Source of the DNA: JAZTZP01 sp045637525
GTDB lineage: Bacteria; Bacillota; Clostridia; UBA1381
Direction of reading: 5' to 3'
NCBI GenBank assembly: GCA_045637525.1
Contig: JAZTZP010000094.1
Coordinates: 1 to 64,000, forward strand
Length of the DNA stretch: 64,000 nt
Shown here: positions 60,775-64,000 of the stretch, piece after piece
Position numbering within the stretch: position 1 is the first letter of the stretch
Layout: every line of letters begins with the position of its first letter
The notes under the pieces: generated by a model
Told to the model about the DNA's origin: nothing
What the model saw: the letters and a program-made list of their open reading frames with translations, nothing else
Databases searched by the model: none
Position numbers and translations under genes: made by a program

Positions 60775-62313
60775 ATGATACTTAAAGAAGAATATTTTCC
60801 AATGTCTGATGGTATACGTTTATATACCAGAATAGTTTTACCGGAAGAAAATAAAAAATTCCCTGTTGTGTTTATTCGTACTCCTTACGAAAAAAAGCAA
60901 AATAACGAGCCATACCCTATAGAAAAATATGAGGATGATTTGTTTATAAAAAACGGATATGCAATTATTTTGCAGCACACGAGAGGTTGTGGAAACAGTG
61001 AAGGTGAGTGTGTACCTTATCAGGAACGGAACGACGGGCTTGATACACTTGAAATCATTCGTACACTTCCTTTTTACAATGGAGAAATATATATAACAGG
61101 ATATAGTTATCTTTCCACAGTTCATTTGTGCTATTTGGATACGAATCCACGAGATATAAAGGCTGCAGTACTCTGCATTCAAACAGATAGAATGTATTTT
61201 AGAAATTACAGGAACGGCTGCAATTATTCTTTCTGTAATATTGGCTGGTGGCTTCAAATGCTTAGTAATCGTTATCCGGAACAAATTCCATATGAAGAAG
61301 TATTAGAAAGACCATATTACAAGCTTATTGAAAGAATAGTCGGTGAGGATGTTCCGGAATATACAGGAATGCTACTTAATGATGATTACAATGATTTTTG
61401 GATAAATCAGGAAAATACATATGCATCTGATAAATTGACTATTCCAACCCTATTTATAGAGGGTTGGTATGATTATTACATTGATGGAATGTTTTCAATG
61501 TGGGAACGACTGCACAAAGAAACAAGAGAAAAATCTGCTTTTGTGGTAGGACCATGGGGGCATGCTATGTCAGTATCTGCTAATGCTGAATATAATCTTG
61601 AAAAAGGAAATATTTCGGGAGATTATACTGTGAAATTTTTTAATAGTATAAGAGATAATACTCCTTATAGTCAATTTGAACTCGGGAAGGTTAACTATTA
61701 TTCTATTGGTGGCGATTACTGGACCACCGATACGGCAACGACAAAAAAATTAAAGTTGTACTTTAATAATGATTTTACCTTATCGGAAGAAATTTCCGAT
61801 AAGGGGGAACAAAGTTATATTTTTGATCCCGATAAGCCTTTAAACTGCTTTAAACATCATGATATTTTTAAAGCACAACCAACAGGTGCTGTTGACGGAG
61901 TTTTATCCTTTGTATCTGCACCCTTTAAAGAAGATGTTGATTTCTACGGAAAAATACAGTGGAACATGAAGGTGAAAACTGATTGTGATGATACTGCATT
62001 TTTTATTCGTATATATTTTGTTAAAAATGGCATAGCCTATAATCTTACAGAAACAATTACATCGCTTTCTAATATAAACGCAAACTATGTAGCAGGCGAA
62101 GAATGTTTGGTAAATCTTTTTACACCACCGATTGGGTTTACTATTAAAAAAGGTAATTTCATAAGAGTAGATATTGCATCACATAGTGACATTTATGTTC
62201 CTAATTCAAACACGAAAGGTCATTGGGCAAAAGTTACAGAAACAAAAATTGCAAAAAATACTGTAGTGTGTAATGAAGATGCATACATTATATTACCATA
62301 TTGCAGTAAATAA
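60775..62313 (+). CDS. CocE/NonD family hydrolase (X-Pro dipeptidyl-peptidase-like)
   Basis: 512 residues with no signal peptide. The alpha/beta-hydrolase part (about 1-310) has MSDGIRLYTRIVLP, HTRGCGNSEG, the nucleophile elbow TGYSYLS (Ser111; the family usual GxSYxG ends here in Ser rather than Gly), EGWYDYYIDGM (Asp) and VGPWGHAMS (His). A C-terminal jelly-roll (about 325-510, VDFYGKIQWNMKVKTD...PPIGFTIKKGNFIRVDIASH) matches the PepX_C domain. Family members cleave esters or Xaa-Pro peptides. In this setting a sugar-ester or acyl-ester substrate is possible. It is translated with the AEC gene and interrupts the permease/binding-protein order seen in system 1. ATG 60775 follows AGGAGG. Confidence 0.87.
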   Translation: MILKEEYFPMSDGIRLYTRIVLPEENKKFPVVFIRTPYEKKQNNEPYPIEKYEDDLFIKNGYAIILQHTRGCGNSEGECVPYQERNDGLDTLEIIRTLPFYNGEIYITGYSYLSTVHLCYLDTNPRDIKAAVLCIQTDRMYFRNYRNGCNYSFCNIGWWLQMLSNRYPEQIPYEEVLERPYYKLIERIVGEDVPEYTGMLLNDDYNDFWINQENTYASDKLTIPTLFIEGWYDYYIDGMFSMWERLHKETREKSAFVVGPWGHAMSVSANAEYNLEKGNISGDYTVKFFNSIRDNTPYSQFELGKVNYYSIGGDYWTTDTATTKKLKLYFNNDFTLSEEISDKGEQSYIFDPDKPLNCFKHHDIFKAQPTGAVDGVLSFVSAPFKEDVDFYGKIQWNMKVKTDCDDTAFFIRIYFVKNGIAYNLTETITSLSNINANYVAGEECLVNLFTPPIGFTIKKGNFIRVDIASHSDIYVPNSNTKGHWAKVTETKIAKNTVVCNEDAYIILPYCSK

Positions 62314-62365
62314 GTTTAGTAATTAAGCACTAAAAATGCTTAAAATATAAGAAAGGAGAAAAAAT

Positions 62366-63868
62366 ATGAAAAAAACGAAATTTGTTTCTTCATGCTTGAT
62401 AGCGGCAATGCTTGCAGCGCCGCTGTCGGGTTGTGGCGGAGACAAAAAGACGGAAACAAAGGAGGAAACGGTGACTCTGCGTTATGTTATGGCAGGGCCC
62501 GGAGTTCAGGAGGACTCAAAGAAGGTATGGCAGGCATTTAATGACAAGCTGCATGAAAAGCTGCCGAATGTAAGCGTCGATTTTGAAGTATTTTCAATGT
62601 CGGATTACAAACAGCAGTTTATGCTTATGCAAACCAGTGGCGAGCAGATCGACATAGCGAATATGTATGGTCTGGATTTTGCCCAGGAGGTTGCAAACGG
62701 AACGCTTGCACCGATGGATGAGCTTCTCAATCAATACGGTGCAGGTGTAAAAGAGGCACTGCCGGAGTGGCTTTGGGATTATATGAATATAGACGGCGTC
62801 CAATACGGAATCCCCTCATATCAGATGCTTTCTACATATGCCGCTTATGCTACTCCGACAGAGCTTGCCGACAAGTATCTTGACAAGGAGGCTTTAAAAA
62901 GTGCCTTGTACTCAAGTGAAGCTTTAAGCGATGATGTGTATAAGGTTATTGAAGATTATCTTCAGAAGCTTAAGGACAACGGCGAGCTGGGTCTTGGAAT
63001 GATGCAGTGGGAGGCTCGTAAGGGTTGGGAAAATATTGTCGGCAATTATGTTATAAACATAGGCGAAGATGATAATCCCAAAGTAAATTATCAGTTTTCA
63101 ACAGAACTGATACAAAAGGAATACGAAAGACATGCGGAGTGGTATAAAAAAGGCTTTATAAGAGAAGATTCGCTCAGTGCAACTGATGATAATGATAAGC
63201 AGGGAAAGCCGGGCGGAATAGTTTTATGGTCGGAGCAATATACTCCGTGGGCAGAGAAAAATTTAAGTGAGAAATACGGAAGACCGATTACTCTCATTCC
63301 ACTTTCAGATAAATACTATGTAGGTAAGGACAATGCAGCTTCCGGAACAGGCATCATGCAGGCGTCTGAACACAAAGAGGAAGCAATGCAGGTTTTAAAC
63401 CTTCTCCAGAGCGACAAAGAATTGTATAATCTGCTTGTGTTTGGTATAGAGGGCGAGCATTATACAAAGGTATCCGATGACAGAATTGAAGTTCCTTATG
63501 TAACCGGTAGTCCGAGTGCAAATGATAAGTATGGAATTTATAAATGGATAGTAGGAAACACCTCACTTGCCTATGCCATACAGACAGAACCGGACGGTTA
63601 CAGAGAATGGTGGATGGAAGACGTAAACCAGTCTGAACACCGCTCACAGCTTATCGGTTTCATTGCAGATACAAGCACCGTTGCTGATAAGGTTGCACAG
63701 ATAAACGCAATCAAAGGTGAATATCAGGCAAGCCTTAACAGCGGAAGTCTTGACAACTGGGAGAAAACATATAATGAATGGATGGAAAAAATAAAAGCTG
63801 CCGGCAATGATGAAGTGGTTGCAGAGCTTCAGCGTCAGGTAGATGAATTTCTTGCGAATAAGCAATAA
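62366..63868 (+). CDS. Extracellular sugar-binding lipoprotein (system 2)
   Basis: 500 residues. Lipobox APLSGC with Cys23. The body shares long stretches with the lipoprotein at 24452: YVMAGPGVQED, DYKQQFMLMQT, KEALPEWLWDYMNIDG, LLQSDKELYNLLVFGIEGEHYTKVSDDRIE and VVAELQRQVDEFLANK. It is the expected receptor for the 57962/58933 channel. ATG 62366 follows GAAAGGAG. About 50 bp separate it from the hydrolase gene. Confidence 0.94.
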   Translation: MKKTKFVSSCLIAAMLAAPLSGCGGDKKTETKEETVTLRYVMAGPGVQEDSKKVWQAFNDKLHEKLPNVSVDFEVFSMSDYKQQFMLMQTSGEQIDIANMYGLDFAQEVANGTLAPMDELLNQYGAGVKEALPEWLWDYMNIDGVQYGIPSYQMLSTYAAYATPTELADKYLDKEALKSALYSSEALSDDVYKVIEDYLQKLKDNGELGLGMMQWEARKGWENIVGNYVINIGEDDNPKVNYQFSTELIQKEYERHAEWYKKGFIREDSLSATDDNDKQGKPGGIVLWSEQYTPWAEKNLSEKYGRPITLIPLSDKYYVGKDNAASGTGIMQASEHKEEAMQVLNLLQSDKELYNLLVFGIEGEHYTKVSDDRIEVPYVTGSPSANDKYGIYKWIVGNTSLAYAIQTEPDGYREWWMEDVNQSEHRSQLIGFIADTSTVADKVAQINAIKGEYQASLNSGSLDNWEKTYNEWMEKIKAAGNDEVVAELQRQVDEFLANKQ

Positions 63869-63894
63869 TTATTTTATGAAAGGAATAAGAAAAA

Positions 63895-64000
63895 ATGAAA
63901 AAATTTACAAAAAAAATATTAACAGTAGCAATAACATTATCACTTGCTCTTTCAGCAGTTCCGGTGGTGGGTTTTGCTGAAAATGAAGTTGTTACCCAAA
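63895..64000 (+). CDS. Start of a secreted protein, truncated by the window end
   Basis: ATG 63895, 10 nt after AAAGGA, opens a frame of at least 35 codons: a basic start (MKKFTKKIL), a hydrophobic core and a likely cleavage site at VGFAEN. It follows the binding-protein gene by 26 bp, as the secreted protein at 25969 does in system 1. It may therefore begin a second set of surface proteins. Function cannot be told from this fragment. Confidence 0.75.
   Translation, partial: MKKFTKKILTVAITLSLALSAVPVVGFAENEVVTQ

Noticed and set aside
1..64000. CRISPR arrays, rRNA, tRNA, phage or transposase genes
   Set aside because: None of the expected repeat-spacer patterns, rRNA/tRNA cores or transposase/integrase motifs were seen on either strand.

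Overview
The window reads as a chromosome segment of an anaerobic, low-to-medium G+C Firmicute (class Clostridia, probably a gut lineage). The basis is Gram-positive-style promoters and AGGAGG ribosome sites, SLH-domain surface proteins, MutS2, YesN/YesM-type two-component systems, and LplB/YtcP-type sugar ABC permeases. A Monoglobus-like plant or host glycan degrader would fit, but the taxon is inference. I saw no rRNA, tRNA, CRISPR, phage or transposase gene.

Positions 1-10020 are mostly housekeeping. A MITE-like repeat lies at the left edge, followed by a PHP-domain (histidinol-phosphatase type) gene. Then, on the minus strand, come a Zn/Cd/Pb-type P1B ATPase with a palindromic operator, rpoD, dnaG, a membrane-anchored protein of unknown function and glmS. 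Six promoters in the first 13.5 kb match TTGACA-N17-TATAAT exactly.

Positions 10100-16430 hold a GH29 alpha-L-fucosidase, a sialate-O-acetylesterase-like gene, and mutS2-ybaK.

Positions 16600-54240 form a large plus-strand glycan utilisation locus. It starts with a GH116-like glycosidase and a response regulator/histidine kinase pair. A roughly 28 kb transcription unit follows: two ABC permeases, a lipoprotein binding protein, two paralogous Big_5/concanavalin-like secreted proteins, two giant heparinase II/III-like lyase homologues, two SLH proteins, a CE2-type esterase, a DUF4886 SGNH protein and a GH95 fucosidase. After a hairpin-array repeat element come another SASA esterase, an SGNH esterase and a second GH29 fucosidase. 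The combination suggests an acetylated, fucosylated, uronic-acid-containing polysaccharide that is cut at the cell surface, imported as oligosaccharides and finished inside the cell.

Positions 54560-64000 carry a second, paralogous RR-HK-permease-permease-binding-protein set. In this copy an AEC transporter and a CocE-type hydrolase sit between the second permease and the binding protein. A further secreted protein begins at 63895 and runs off the window.

The most interesting non-coding signals are these. (1) A 345 bp element at 50538-50882 consists of about a dozen small hairpins, with four GTGAAAT spacers in the left half mirrored by four ATTTCAC spacers in the right half. It shares its termini with the different element at 1-240. 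(2) A TGTCGC-N13-TGTCGC direct repeat abuts the -35 box of three promoters (10102, 54638, 57858) with identical geometry, tying the distant GH29 gene to the second two-component system. (3) A different shared block precedes the -35 box of the GH116 and first permease promoters.
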